Shown: positions 1-14,500, numbered from the stretch's first letter. The stretch: 64,000 nucleotides of DNA from Hybos culiciformis (GCA_964007475.1 OZ023273.1:23485557-23549556); one strand, 5' to 3'. The notes: generated from the sequence alone by a model not told the origin. A program made the numbers and translations.

Positions 1-3000
1 ACAAATATATTAAAAACTAAAACTATTAGCTATTTTTCCTTGCTACGGCTTTTGATAACGTCATTTATTTGAAATATACACAAAGCAAAAAATATAGCTG
101 CCGCAGCTATCTGTTTTTTCAGAGTATTATACAAAATTTATCTTATAGATATTCTGTCATTTTTAAGACAATAAAAATTGATAATTTATTGAAATGAAGC
201 TCACTTGAAATTGATAAATTGTTTGAAGTGAGTTATTACAAGCCAATATAAAACGCTTGAAATTTTCCTGTGAATTTCTATAATTAAGGTTAATTTTTGA
301 TAATTTTAACACTTTTTTACCGTATATAATGAGTTAGGAACGATTTATTTTGCATTTATAAACTTTTCCGAATTTTACTTACTAACCTCATACTGATATA
401 AATTCGATGAAAATGTCTTTAAAATAATTTAATAAACATTGATAAATGTTTTCTTATTAATTTCCAGAGGTAAGTAACATTCATAAAATAATTTATGAAG
501 ATGTGTAGGTAGAAAACATTTGGCACCATTTTTTTATTCTTAAACTTATTCTTTGACATCAACAATCTTTATTTCATTGAAATTATAAAATATATATTTT
601 TGAACGAAAAGTGTAGTGGTTGCCCATTTAATTTGGACCTTATCGCGTAAATTTTTCAAGGGATTGTTGCAAAGGAATATTTTCATATTTAATTCTATTT
701 TATTCGTATTATAAATGAAAAGTTATGATTTCTTAGAACTTCAAAGGGATGATAATAATAAGAAAAGTTATTATATGAAACATAAATATTCATTTATTTA
801 ATTTTGATATTATATAAACATACATACATAAATGCATGAATATCTTTTTTTTTCATTTTATTTGTTATTTAATATGTAATAAAAAAAGGAGTAAATAAGA
901 TTTCTGTATCTTATTTAATATAATTTTTTTTCTCCATAAATTTAATTATACAGAGTCGTCCGTATAATTTTATTTACATAAAAAATGATAACTTTTAATT
1001 ACTTTTAGGGGGTGACAAAGCTGACAAGTAATTCTTTAATTAGCGTTATAGTAAATTATGTTAAAAAAAATAAAAGTAAAAATATATTAAATTAAAACCA
1101 AATATTCTTTTCTTTTAACTTTTTCCTTTGATATTGTAAAGCAGCAGAATATTCCAATATAGTTAATATAAAATGGTAATACACCTTCTTTTCTCTATAA
1201 GACCATTAAGTTTTTAGCTTTCACAGTTTCCTTTAAAGTGAAATTGGTAACAAGAGTTTAAACAAAATAATGCATAGATGGTGAGCAGTGGAAAATTAAA
1301 TCTAAAAGAAATATAATTAAGAAGAAATTCTAATGGGATTAAACTATAACTCATCATTGTCTGGTAATAAAATGTTTACCTATGTATATACCTTGTAAAT
1401 TGTACATTCCAAAAAAATAAGATAAGTAAAAATGTGATTCGTTGTTAGTGAAAATTGTTGTAGTTCGAAAAAGTTTATTTTATGTATTGAAAAAAAAAGC
1501 GTTTGCAAAATTGCATTGGAAGGAAATTTTCAGAATTTATTAACTATTTTTTTAAAGTTCAATTACTGATTACGCTTGTGTCTCAGCTCCACTATAAACA
1601 TAATAGAGAAATAAGCGCTATTCAACTTTTTTATCTCCGCTCTATAACCCAGCTTTTATCGTTTATCGCACCTTCGACATAAACACACCCTTAGGATTGT
1701 AGGCAGGTATTTCTATTTTTATATAAGCTTAACAGGATTAATTTATTTTTAATTTCTTGAAATATGGGTGGGTATAAAGCATTTGAAAATGATGTTAAGA
1801 ATATTAAGCGTATTAAGGCGAAAAAAAAATATTCTTATAAAAAACTTTAGGTTAAAAAATTTAACAAATAATACTTAATTCAAATTAGATTATAAGATTT
1901 CTTATATTTATTCTACAATATTTCTATTCACTATATAATATTTTATTATTAATATTTGTATTCCTGGAATAAAAATATTGTTATTGATCAAAAATGTTTA
2001 TCAATAAAGCTAATGCAATAAGATAGTTTGAAATACGTCGTACATATATTGAACTATCTTATCTCATTCCCAAGTTTGACAATAATAATAATAAAGTATA
2101 CCATTAGTATATGCGAACTATTTATTATTCTTAGCTTTTATTATATGTTTGCTTAAAACAACATAAATATATGTCTAGGTTTAGTAATTTTTAAGTTAAC
2201 ACACATTTTCGGTTATAATCAATTTTTATTATTATTAAATTATTTAATTCAGATAACAATTCATGAACTAACATGCATAAGCTAATATTAAATCACGTGT
2301 GTTAATAACAAAATACCCAAGTAATACTATATTAAGGATATTATAAGACGGCACATAATTAGAATAATTATGACTTTATATAATTAAAAAAAATAAGCTC
2401 AAATACATTCTATTTTCCAATCAATTTTCATTTTAAAATCATTATGAATTTTCATTATTGTGAGAGAATCTAATGAAAATAGTAATGTTATATTGTTATA
2501 TATGAGATGAATAAAATTTGAAGAAAAATGTATATTCTTTTTTTTAACTAAAGAAAAAATTTAACAAATAAAAAATTATTTTAAAAATGAGCAAAAAAAA
2601 TAAATAAAATTTATAGCCTAAATTTTGTCCTATGTATTTACGTCCCACACATCACAAAAGAATTAAACTTTTGGCAAAAATATAGTAATTTTAGTCAAAA
2701 ATTTTCTGTGCAAATCACATAGTCTTTTATTAATTTATATATGTTACGTACTATACAATATATATTTTTTTATAAATAAAATGGGGAAATTAAACAAACG
2801 TTAAATTAAAATCAATAAATTACGTGATCTTTATTTATAATGTTAAACGTTATTATTATTTATTTTTTTTTCATTAAAAATCACGAGAAAATTCTGAGTA
2901 GATTTTTAAATTGAATTTTAAAATGCATAAAATCAAATAAAAAATTAAATGCACAATATTATTATATTAAGAAAAGATTAAGTACACTACACTAACTTTC

Positions 3001-6000
3001 GAAATAAAACTGCAATGACAGAAATTTTTGTGACAAAACTTTTTTTGAACATCTCCTATAATTAAAGAAAATATAAATCGATGCCAGGCTATAAATAACA
3101 AATTTGATGACGAACGATAAAGAGGATGCTTCGGATAAAATTATAAAAATTTAAAATAAATGTTAAAATGAAAATAAAGTAATACCTTACTAATTACTTT
3201 ACTTATCTTAGTTTTCAGAAGGAATTCATAAATTCTGGTAAAATAAATAATTTGTGAAAAATTTGTGACTATTATGGCAAGAGATTTAAGGCCCAAGAAA
3301 ACAATAAATTGATGACATACTATTTAGGGAACAATAATATTAAGAGCAATAATTTTATTTTATCTTTTAATAGGAGCAAGTCATTTATTTATTTATTTTT
3401 TTTTTTTTTACCTTTAAATTTAAGCAATTCATAGAATTTTTATTGCCTTTTTCATATATAAACTCAATTTTATAATTTGTTTTATCTTATATTTTTCTGA
3501 AAAAATAAAAAATGCAAAACATAAATTCTTTGTGCAAAATTATGCAGGGTAAATCTATAGAAGAATTTATTAAAGAAAAAAGATACAAATGAGAAAAAAA
3601 AAAATTAAAAAATTTTTTTGTTACTTGTTGAAGCCTTTTTTTTGTTCAGAATTAGCATAACCCTGATGGTTATTGGATTTTTTTTGTTTTAAAATAAATG
3701 CTGTTCATGTTTTGACTGTGTCAAAGGTTAATAAATATACATTTAAAAAAAAAATGTTCTAGAAACTAGTATTGTTTTTCAGGATATTAATTTTTAGCTC
3801 GTTTCAATAAAAAATAATAAAAATATATATATACCATATGTTTTCATTTTCTGATAATTTTTCCGTCTGTCCATTCCAGACTAAAATGCTTACAATTAAA
3901 AAAAGGTGGATATTCACAATTCTAGTTTTTTGAATTACAATCTGTCAAGCGGCCAAGAGTCTTAATAACTTTAATATAAAATTTAGAATAGAAAATTTAA
4001 TTTTTTTCTAAAAGTTCTAATGGACTGACTCTCTGAAAATTAGAATTGTGATAGATAGATGACAATTAGAGAGAGATTAATTAAAAAATAACTCCTGATT
4101 GTGTTCAGGGATTCTGAATTTTTGTGAGTTGTTTAATAGTATTACGTTTGAAATCATTTAACGTTTTTTTTTTGTTTTATTAGTTTGAAAGTTTTAAATT
4201 TATTTTTTTCATTTATTTATAGAATTTACAAATAAAAAAAAAAATTTGTGAAAAAAAAAAAAAAAACAGATTTTATTTGAATTAATAAAATAAACAAAAA
4301 ATATTGTCTTCTTATTATCAACAAGTTTTGAAAGTGATATTCACAAGCTTGCATATTTTCAGGCATTCGCAAATATAAACCAATAATATAGAATAGCAAA
4401 CTCAGGTTCATAATTCATATTTTGCCCAGTTAAACGAGGACCCTTCTTGATACCACTTTTTGGTTATTTATCGAAAAAAATAATTTCCAAAACGCTAAAT
4501 TTTTAAAAAGCGGAAGCGTCTTTAAAAAGCTGAAAAAGAATATTATTATTTTTTTGTCAAATTTTTCTTTTTATTTTTTTCTAAATGAAAAAAATGTTAA
4601 AAAATTATATAAATTCTTAAATTATTGGATCAAAAAATATGAAAATAGGAATAATGCTATTTAATCTTTGATGGGTGTAAAAAATAAATTTCTAAAATCA
4701 AATTACATTAATCGTAAAGTTAAAAATATAATATTTTTGCAAAAATAAATCTTGGATTTATAGATATGGTTAAAATGTAAAAATTGATAGTCATTTTGAT
4801 TCATTCAAATATTGTATTACGCTAATTTCATTTTATAAAAATGATTGTAGGTGGTAGGTATGTGGTATGTTACATTGTAAAAGGGGCTTTTTTTTACGTT
4901 TTCTAAAACATGAATCACCCTGATTACTAAAAATAAAAATTAAAAAACTGGAGAATTTTTATCATATTTTTATATAGCAAATTTTATTTTCGAAGGACGC
5001 CATACAGCTTACAGGGAAAATAAGATATATAGTAATGTTACGTCTATCAAGTTTCATAACTATCTACAAATAATAATTTCAATTCTGTTGAGGATCGACT
5101 AACCTTTTTAAATTGTTTTTAAAAATATTAAAATTATTATTAAAATTTTTATTTTAATTAATTTTTGAAGTAAAAATTATGATTTTGATAATATCAAAGT
5201 TATATTTTTTTATTGTAAAAGAAAGTATTATTTATTTTGAGAGCAAAATGTAATTGGATTGTTTATAGATGAAAAACGCAAACAATAAAAAAAACATACC
5301 TTACCTACCTATTTATTTATACAATGTGTGTTTTTTTTTTTGAATGAAATTGGCATAATTCAATTATGTGCACAATAACGTGAAACATTACATATATACA
5401 AATATATATCTCCTATAATGGTATTATGTATAAGTATAATTGAATTTTTTTTTCTGCATTTCAAATTTCTCAAGGAAAATCTTCCTTTTAATAGCTTAAG
5501 GTCATAAAAAAAGGAAGAAAATGGTACTTAAATTTTTTTATTTATTTATTTTTATATTTATTTGTTTCTATATAAATTTTAGAATGTAGCATAATACAAT
5601 ACCAACCTAATACTTATTTTTGTTTCATATTTAATAGCTTTTTTCCAGGTAAGCTAAAGAAATTTATCGTAATCTTTAATACAGGAAAAATCCAAGATCT
5701 AAACACATATTTTATTTCATGCACGTAGATAAATATAAAAAAAATTTCAAAATTTTTATTATTGTTCCTTGCAACTCTTGCAAGGCTCAAGCTTAAATTA
5801 AACAAAAGAAAAATCGATCCTTCCATTTTTTTTTATGTTCAAAAAATTCTACTTATATTTTTCAAAATAATAATAATTTTATTTTTTACTTTTAAGAAAT
5901 TATTTTAATTTTTAAGCATATTAGAAATAAATTTTTTAATATGATTCACAATCACAATAAATTTTAATGTAGATCTGTCGACCGTCATGATTCGATTTAC

Positions 6001-8762
6001 ACCTCGGACTGGAATTTGTATTAATTTTTTTAATTTGTCCACTTGAATTAAGTGTTGTGTTGTTTTTTATGTATATTTTTGTTTATACTTTTCGTTTAAG
6101 GATAATTTTGAAGGATAATTGACACAAACTAATTTGCTGATCACTGAAATACAATAATTTGTCTCTCCCGATACAAGAAAGTGAATTGAAAATGATTGTG
6201 AATTATTCTTTAATGACATATAAATAACGTATTGAGAAACTTTCGGAATCGTAAAAAATTCAACGTCCCGGACATCAATGAAGTTATTTAGAAAAAAAAC
6301 TGTATGAAAGGATATATTTAGAAACTTGAAAGATAAAGCTATCAAATATGTATTTTCGGAATTTTTGTTTTCGTCCCAAAAATTAGAAAGGGGAATCAAT
6401 CTGCAGTTAATCGTTAAACTGATGTATTGAAATGTTACTGCAGTCATGTAAATTTTTCAAAGTAGACCATTTGCTGAAGAGGAAATGCCGATCAAATGGC
6501 TGTGAATAATACTAAACACACAATTGGAGCTCCAAGAGATTGGTTTCAAATTATAAAATTCTCGAGTGGCCCGCTCATCGAACCAAATAATCGATCTAGA
6601 TCAAAAGATAAACTGTGGGAAAGACGAATTGAAAGTAAAAAAAAAAAAACCAAAAACCAAACATTGGTATTCGAAAAGATGGAATGACATTCCTTTTCAA
6701 ATTACAAATTTATAATTCAATGAAAGCATTGCACGACAATGGCAAAAATAATTAAAAATAAAGGATTTTGAAAATTGAAAAAAAAAAAAACTAAATTATT
6801 TATTCAACAGTGTTCCAAATGTTTTGTCTGATACTCTATTGCTGTTCTTTATAATGACCGGCAAATAATTTCAAACATTCTTACTTATCCTAAATGATCT
6901 AAATAGACGGAATAAAACAAAGTTTAAAAAACACATATACAAAATTAAATTTGTTCCTTTATGTATGTCTTTTTCTTTTTTTACAAAAATTTGACACACG
7001 GTCAAAGGAACATCTATGACTTTTCATTTTCAATAATAGGTTTTAATTTACTAAAAAAAAATTGTACACTCAATAATTGTCCTTGAATAATATACGTGCC
7101 TTGAATAAACCAGTCAATAATATTCTATTAGAAATGCTGTAATAGTTACTATGTAAAAAAAAAACAAATTAGTGTATATATAAACCGTAAATTTATATGT
7201 ATATATATATAGCTTTAAATTTAAAATATTTATTAATATCTATTTTGAGTGAAATCAATATGTAAAAAATGCTCGAAGGCTTATTAAAAACAAAAATTCA
7301 AAGAAAACGTTATGTTTTGTGAATGTTTTTCCTTCCATAATTAACAACGATTTTTATGTTATGTGTACAAAATGAGGCTCCTGCAGGATAAAGCTATATT
7401 GATCACAATCAAAGTAAATTTATGGGAATTTTTTTTATTATTGGAATTCAATATTAAACTGTTGGAGAAAAATATTTATTTTATGGTAATAATTAAACGC
7501 CAAAAACAATAAAAAATTAGGAATAAAATAATATTTTTTATTAATTTTTTTGAAGGCAAGATTTTGAATTGCCCACACTTATTTATTTGGACAAAACAGA
7601 AGCTGCCGAACAGATTATTTTGGTAAACAAAAAAACAATTGTGTTTGTTTTCATTTTTCTATTTAAGATGTTTGGATGAACTTTTTCTGAGAGAAAAGGA
7701 CTATGTTGGTATTACTGAGAAAATGACGAAATAATTTTTTTTAATTGTTTTTTATTTTTTTTATTTTATTTTAATTGACCTTAAAGGTTTACTAAAGTTA
7801 GCCTTTAATACAATAAAAAAAAAGATTGATTTCTAAATGAGTATGTCATTTTATAGCCCTTGCCTTGTTAAAACAAATAAAAATAAAGGTACTGATGAAA
7901 ATGATTATTACCTGTTCCGTAGTTTCCTGACAAACTTGTAAAAAAAACCTTACAGACATTTAAAGAAGTTGATAGTTTTATGAAAATTATTTACAACACA
8001 TAACAAAATTTTGCAATATTTTAACTCTTTGTGTGCATAACGTTTATGGTTGTTATACTTTAAAGACAGTCAAACTTTTTACATTAAAAAATAAAGTGAC
8101 AAAAATTGTTTAAAAATAGATCCTGTGATTATATGAAGGATCAAAAAATCAATAAAAATTTTCCACTGATAGAATATTTCAACATTTTCTTATATTTAAA
8201 GAAAAAATAAAATTATATGTAATGAAATGTTGAAAAATATAAAAAACTTAATAGTAAATTTTTATTTATTTATTTTTTTTTAAATTCATGAAAAGAATTC
8301 ACAACATTTTCCAAGAATTAATATAAATAAATTTTCTCGTTTCAATAATAAAAATAAAATTAAATGAAGTGATTAACACATAAATTTTATTCAGTAAAAA
8401 TGTTTTCCCAAAATTTCTTCATAATAGTTATAAGATAAATTTTCGAAAATAAAATTAATAATAAAACTTCACAAATTAAAACGCATGAAAAAATAAATAC
8501 CAGAAAATTAAAATGAGAAAACATTTTTTTCTGATAAAATCATTTTGGGCTAAATTAGTTCTGTACAATTTGATTTTCATTTTTTTTTATATTCTTCTAT
8601 GTACTTTGTATGTTTTCATTGAAGTCGCAATATTGCAAAGTAATGTCGATAAATGTATTAGCCTTTCTGAGTTCAGTAAAATGTGCTCGTCGTTTTTAAA
8701 TTTCTTTAAAAATTTTCGAAATTATAAAATTTTTCTTTATAAATTTCTATAAAATTTTAAAA
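1..8762. other. A+T-rich noncoding region
   Basis: I see no supportable gene here. The stretch is dominated by A/T runs, short poly-A and poly-T tracts and low-complexity sequence. Open frames are short and rich in Phe, Leu, Ile, Lys and Asn, as expected by chance at this composition. The longest is 126 codons on the minus strand at 6067-6447. It lies in slightly less A+T-rich sequence beside a plus-strand frame at 6496-6687, but neither resembles a family I know nor has splice signals that extend it. A 46-bp hairpin sits at about 2019-2065. Confidence 0.6.
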
Positions 8763-9100
8763 ATAGGTAACAGGCGAAAACCGCGAAAATAATAAGACAA
8801 AAATAAAATTCATCCCCTTCAAATCTAATCGATCAAGCGAAAATCGCGACAAAAACCGCGAAAAACGTGATTAGATGTTTTTTTTATGAAAATATTTTTG
8901 GGTACGGGTGTGTCATAGATCTTGACACCATCATATCGATTTGGCTATTTTTTTTTAAATATTCGTAATAGTGTGAATAATGTTTTTAGGGAAATTGGAA
9001 AATTGGGGAAATATTTAAAGTACTTTTTTATAAGGGATTTTTGTTAGATTTAAAAAAGCCATAGCTTTATTAATAAAAACTAGCGACGGGATCAGCTAGT
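8763..9100 (+). mobile_element. Helitron-like remnant (3' end)
   Basis: The right end reads ATCAGCTAGT at 9091-9100. It carries the CTAG terminus followed by T that is typical of Helitron 3' ends, and is preceded by a short palindrome (ACTAGC...GCTAGT, 9079-9100). The interior at 8770-8870 has repeated CGCGAAAA-type motifs that stand out from the A+T-rich surroundings. The left boundary is only guessed from where those motifs begin, and no coding remnant is visible. A similar CTAG-bearing end in the opposite orientation lies near 20604. Confidence 0.35.
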
Positions 9101-10938
9101 AAAATAATAAAGCAAACACCACTTAATATAGTATGACACTCAGACTCAGTCTGTCTCCATTCTACTAATAAAGATTTTGCATTTTCCAAATTTAATAAAA
9201 TATTGTTAGTTTTTAAAACACTTAAATATGTATTTTTCTTTAATATTTAAAAAAGGTGAGAAACAAATTGGCATATGCCACCCTATATTTAAGTAATAAG
9301 CATTGAACTGTTACATATTTGAAATGAGGATGTGCGAAAATTTGTGTAAATCACATTCGTCCACTTTTATCTCATAAATTTAAGTCAGTCAAACTCTATC
9401 AAAAATTATCCTTCACATCGTCGTGTCGGCCTCCACATAAAAGTAAAGTTATTGAGTTGTAGTTTGTTTAAATAAACTACTTTTAATTAAAATATTCATG
9501 ATAAATGATTCATAACTAAGAATACGAATCCGGCGGAAAAATTATATCTCAATATCAATATAAATATACAGGTAAATACACTTTGTGTTATTGATGTAAA
9601 TAACTAACAAAAAAAGGGCACAAAAAGTTAAGTTTTATTTTTGAAAGGAAATACTTAACAAAAACCTTTTGGCATACGATTTAAAAAGATTTATAAAGAT
9701 TTGTAGATATTTTTAGATGGAATTGATGTTTTTTTCTATACATACATACAGTAAAAGTTGTAATAAAGTACTTACACAAAATACAAAATATACAACAAAA
9801 TTTCATGCAACTTTTAGTTTTGAAATTTTATGTAAAGTTTAATTAAACGTTTTAGTTAAGCGGTAATAAAACATGGGCCAACAACGGTCTAAATGAATAC
9901 AGTTCTGTTAATTCCGGTGAAAGTTCTATACTGTTCGAATTGGTTAAGCTCAAAGCTTTTGAAAATAGAAACTCTAAAAACTACAGCAATAGCAATATTC
10001 TTTAAATAGTTGTTAAAAGAAATCTAAAAAATGCAATAACGCATAATATACAAATATACTTGAAATTTGTATTTGATTTCATTTTCAAGAATTACATATT
10101 TTCACTGTTTCTTATGCGATCGAAACAAATGATTGGACAACAACTTTTATATACATATGTCTTCTTTGCTTGCAATTTGTCGGTTTTTTGTAGAAGGAAA
10201 ACAAAGTATTGGATTTAAATTATAAACTCACATATCAAGTTAACATTATTTATTATTATTATTATATGTAAAGTGTTATGAATAATTTAATATGTGAAGT
10301 TTGTTTGATTAGTTCGTTCAGTCATTCATCCTGATGAGATTTGACTAAACGGATTTGAACGAAACAAACTTTTGAAAATCAAAATTTCTTAAAAAATTTT
10401 ACATGAAAATAATGTTTATATAATTATATTACATTAAAACTGCAAAAAAAAAACTTCCAAATTATCTTTTTCAATACGAATGCTTGATTGTTTTAACAAC
10501 GATTTTATTATTAATTCAATTTCAATCAAACGAAATTCTTTTGGGAATAACAAGCTTTTTAGTTACTGAAAAAGAGCTAAATTTTCTTTAAATTTATAAA
10601 ATTTATAATTCTTCACATATTTCAAAATTTATAAAAAATAAAAAATAAACACTCTTAATTTGGTCCATTTATTGCAATGTGAAACTTTTTTAGCAAAAAA
10701 AGAAACCTTTTTTCTCTTTCAGTTTTGGAGTATAAGTTATGTTCAGTTTCCTGACAAAAGACAATTTAATTTTCTATGAAAATAAAGTTTAGGGTTTTGA
10801 ACTTTCAAGCATCAAAATTAAGTATTTTTTTTGTAGTTCGTTAACTTTATTACAATTATTTTTTAAAATGCATTTTTTTTTTAAATTGAAATTGAAAGTT
10901 AGGAAGTTCTACTTTAGAAATTTTAAAATATTACGATC
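9101..10938. other. A+T-rich noncoding region
   Basis: No gene is visible. A small patch at 9383-9445 has an arthropod initiator-like TCAGTC followed by CG-containing sequence and could be a transcription start, but no coding sequence can be tied to it. Confidence 0.5.
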
Positions 10939-10946
10939 CCTGTTCA

Positions 10947-11734
10947 CAGGCCCTGAGAGAGCTTCAATGAGGCCCGGGCCCAAAATTTTTTGGGGGCCCT
11001 ATACCCTTCAATTTATTTTAATCTTAAAAGAAAATCCAAAAAATTATGTAAAATAATATAAAAATAAAATAATTTTAAAAAGGCCTCGCTTTAGAATTGG
11101 CAAATTCCTTAATAATTTTGGGAAAAATCAAGTTTTCGTGTATAGTCACAATTTATATTTAGATTTGAGAAAACATTTAGTCTTTCTGGAAACATTGGCG
11201 ATCTGTTAAAAATGTATATTCTCTTCAAGGTACTAAAGCTTCTTTCAGCGAAAGCAACGGTTCGACTCGAAAATATTCTAATTGACAAATTTGGAAACCG
11301 CTGTATTAAATTCGCTTCAAGAATTTTTTTTTATTAAATTTTCAGGTAATGGATCTATGTCAAAGTTACTTCTATAAATATTCTTTAAAAAAATTTATAT
11401 TCATCAATTATTTCAATAGAAATTTCCTTTGAGTATTTTTCTAACAACCGATTCGATGAAACTTTTATTTCTTTCTCAGATATAATCTTCAAATAACCAA
11501 ATAACTTTAATTAAGTTGCAATTTTCATGCAATGATTTAAATTGCCTTGATAATCCAGATATTTCAGAATCAATAACACAGAATACAAGAACTTTTTTCT
11601 GCTATGTGAATAAATTTTAACCGATTTTTTAATAGAAAGCTACAAATTTGCTGATTTTTTTTTTAAATTGGGGGCCCCAAAAATCGGGGGCCCATGCCAT
11701 ATGGCCCTGCTGACCCCCCCTCTATCTGGGCCTG
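10947..11734 (-). mobile_element. hAT transposon relic, 788 bp
   Basis: The element starts CAGGCCCTGAGAG and ends CTGGGCCTG, giving inverted termini CAGGCCC/GGGCCTG. It is flanked on both sides by the same 8-bp sequence CCTGTTCA (10939-10946 and 11735-11742), the target-site duplication size of hAT elements. Subterminal GGGGCCC-rich blocks mark both ends. Inside, the minus strand carries a decayed C-terminal fragment of an hAT transposase. Most of the transposase gene is missing, so this is an internally deleted, non-autonomous copy. Confidence 0.9.
11078..11258 (-). pseudogene. hAT transposase C-terminal remnant
   Basis: Read on the minus strand from 11258, 28 uninterrupted codons give a segment containing AERSFSTLKRI and then FPERLN. 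This is the signature of the C-terminal dimerisation region of hAT transposases (usual form ERSFS-LK-IK...ERL). It continues through LNINCDYTRKLDFS, hits a stop, and resumes in another frame as IIKEFANSKARPF, the usual end of this family. The copy is therefore frameshifted and truncated, with no catalytic region left. It sits inside the 8-bp-flanked element at 10947-11734. Confidence 0.85.
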
Positions 11735-11742
11735 CCTGTTCA

Positions 11743-14340
11743 TAATATTTAATGAATAAACTTATAAAACTAATTAATGTAATCGATTTGATTGGTGAGT
11801 GTACTTGTACATGAAGTACATGAAGATATCAAATTTTGGAGCTACATATTATTTAGGAAATTTCTATTCCTTACTTTAATTGAGTTTTTCTAATAAGAAT
11901 TTCAAGACAGATATAACTCTATAAAAAAAGAAGTTTGTTAACATTCAAAATTTTCATTTTATAACTTGTAAATCTGAACTAATCCGATACTGTACTGTTC
12001 CTAGCCTACCTATATAATAAAATATTTAATTCAGCGGCGGCGAAGCGGTGTTATGTGCATTTTTCAATTTGTAACGATAATTTGTCTTTAAATACCAAAA
12101 TAGTTAATTACAAATTTGTTTCAATTTCGTTCTCGTAGAAATTTTATTGTCTTTTCACACTATATTTATTTGAAAAAATACTTTGTTAATTATGTTATCG
12201 TTGAAATTGCAAATATTTCTTTAAAAGCACAATATGAGCATTATGTATATAGCTTCATAGTGAAAACTTAATTTTTATTGTAGATTTTATGTCTTCGTTT
12301 TTTCTTATGTTAATGTTTATATACTATAGAATGTATATAATTTATTATATTTGCACTTAACAACAGCATAGTAAGTATATATAATGCAATAACAAAAGTG
12401 TTTATTTTCATAAAACTTAAAACCAGGATAAAAATCTCTTTGATTTTAATAAAAATAAAAAAAAAAATTAAAAATATTTCCCTGGTGGTATTAAACTTTC
12501 TGAGTCTTTTTCAAAAGAAATAAATTAAAAAAATAGTTTAAAGAGTAGATTGAGGTACAGAATCTTAATAAAAAAATTAAAACTCTAAATAAATTTAATA
12601 ATTCTAAATATTTTGGTTTTTTTTGTGGTCTCAGTCATGGAAGTACAAAATACAAATGTGGTTCGGATGGAAACGTTTTGGTCTTTTTGAAACATTTCAA
12701 TTTTATAAAATAATTTGCAAGAAATGTTCAAAATGGAATAATGGTATAAATAAAAACAAAGCAAAATGTCAAATTATTTTAATTTGTGTTTAGTAATTTT
12801 GTCAATTCTTAATTCATCTTTTGATTTTGATTCCAGAAGAGTGATAAAATAAAGTCCGACGGATATTTACCAATAAAATTTGGTCAATTTGGTCTAAAAT
12901 ATAAATAACGCGAATGAACTTCTGAAAAATCTAAAATTGTTTCATTTTTTACGAACGGACAGTGCCGCGTTAAAAAAAGTTCAGATAATCACTTTTTTTT
13001 ATATATATTAAAAAAGTTGACATTTTTACTTTTTCACGGCTGTTGGTTACAGATTTTAAATTATTATCTAAAAAATGATATTCTTTCCTACTACGATCGT
13101 CCACCAGGCCAGCCGCTAACTGCAGTCTATTGTCTATCCATTTTCTATTAATTACTCTAAGGTTTATCAGAAATTTTTCAGATTTAAGAAAAATTTGGTA
13201 AACCATAATTTGCTAAACTATTAATTTTAATAGTTTAAATTTTTAAGTTATCTCGAATTAAAAAAAAAAATTAATTAAATAAAAATTGTCCTACCTTAAA
13301 ATTTCAAATTTTCCAAAAACAAAATTGCTTCAACAATAAATGTGTTTTTAAAATAAAAAAAAAAAAAAATCAACAAATTTGCTCGATTTTATCTTCTTTT
13401 GTATAACTTTAAACGTTTTCCTTCGGTTTTTTTATTTTTACTATTAATATTATTTTGTTAAACTTAATATTTTCATGAAACTATTTTTTTTTTTTTTTGG
13501 AATCTTTTCTCAATATTTTATTAATTTAACGGGTTTGTCTTTTTTTTTTCTTCGGAAAACTTATTGAAAAGGATTTTCCCGCTTTTAAATTTTCTTTTTT
13601 AAATAACACTTTTCTGATAATTATTGAAATAAAAATAACTTTCTGTATTTATTATTCAAGTTTGACTTTACTAGTCAACAGTTGGTTAACATTTAAAAGA
13701 AATTCCGTTGAAAATTTTCCTTTATATTTGGATTTTTGGAGGATACATTTTTTTTTGTTTCATTGAAAAAAAAAAAATTTTCTATTTTCTTCTTTTTTTT
13801 TTCTATATGTTCTACACTTTGTTTTGTTGTATAAAATGATTACATTATAAAAACCATTTCTATAATTAAAAATTATTGTATAATAACTACAATATGTGTA
13901 GGAGTGTATCTCATAGATTGATTAATTTTTGCCTAGCTGGGCTACTATGTGTACTAATTAATTTGTAAGTTTGTTAAAAACATTGTAATTGTTAAAAACA
14001 TATGCTAATTTCTTAGTTTTATTTTAAATTCAGATGGCGGTTTCTGAAAATTAGGAATTCTCCTAATTTTCAGGATCAGGATTATTTCAATCAAGCTTTG
14101 AATTTTTTAATTTACCACAAAACAAATTGTGAAACTCAGAAAGCACCTGTTGATAGTCCTATTGTGGAAAGAATTTTGATATTTTCTAAGAAATTTTCCT
14201 CCAATTAATTGTTAAATAATTCAAAATTATGTAATCCTAATTTCGAAAGATTAGAATTCCAGAAATTCAGTTTTTAATTTAAATGTGGTAAATTTCATGA
14301 GAGATAGAGATTTAAATTTTCTATTTTACACACTTTCATA
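11743..14340. other. A+T-rich noncoding region
   Basis: No supportable gene. A 78-codon minus-strand frame at 12970-13206 has no recognisable motif or splice context. The rest is A/T-rich sequence with several long A and T runs. Confidence 0.5.
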
Positions 14341-14356
14341 GTTTTAATGCTTTAAC

Positions 14357-14500
14357 TGATGAGTGGTAGTAGTAGGACTACAATGTAGTAGTAGGACTAT
14401 AATGCTAAAGATCAGGGTTCGAATCCATCTTCAGGATCATAATGAAAAAAAAGAAATTAGAAAAAAAATAAATAAAAAAAATTAAAAATAATTACAAAAG
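14357..14500 (+). mobile_element. tRNA-derived SINE-like element
   Basis: A B-box-like GGTTCGAATCC lies at 14416-14426. About 50 bases upstream is an A-box-like TGATGAGTGGTAG (14357-14369), the spacing of an internal RNA polymerase III promoter. Between them a block containing TAGTAGTAGGACTA is duplicated. An A-rich tail follows from about 14440. There is no proper acceptor stem, so it is not a functional tRNA. A tRNA-derived SINE head is the best reading. Confidence 0.5.

Noticed and set aside
2019..2065. 46-bp hairpin as a possible microRNA precursor
   Set aside because: The stem is only about 13 bp with a large loop, shorter than a typical precursor.
6067..6447. 126-codon minus-strand frame
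   Set aside because: It is somewhat long for chance but has no recognised motif, no splice signals extending it and no coding neighbour. A decayed gene or repeat fragment remains possible.
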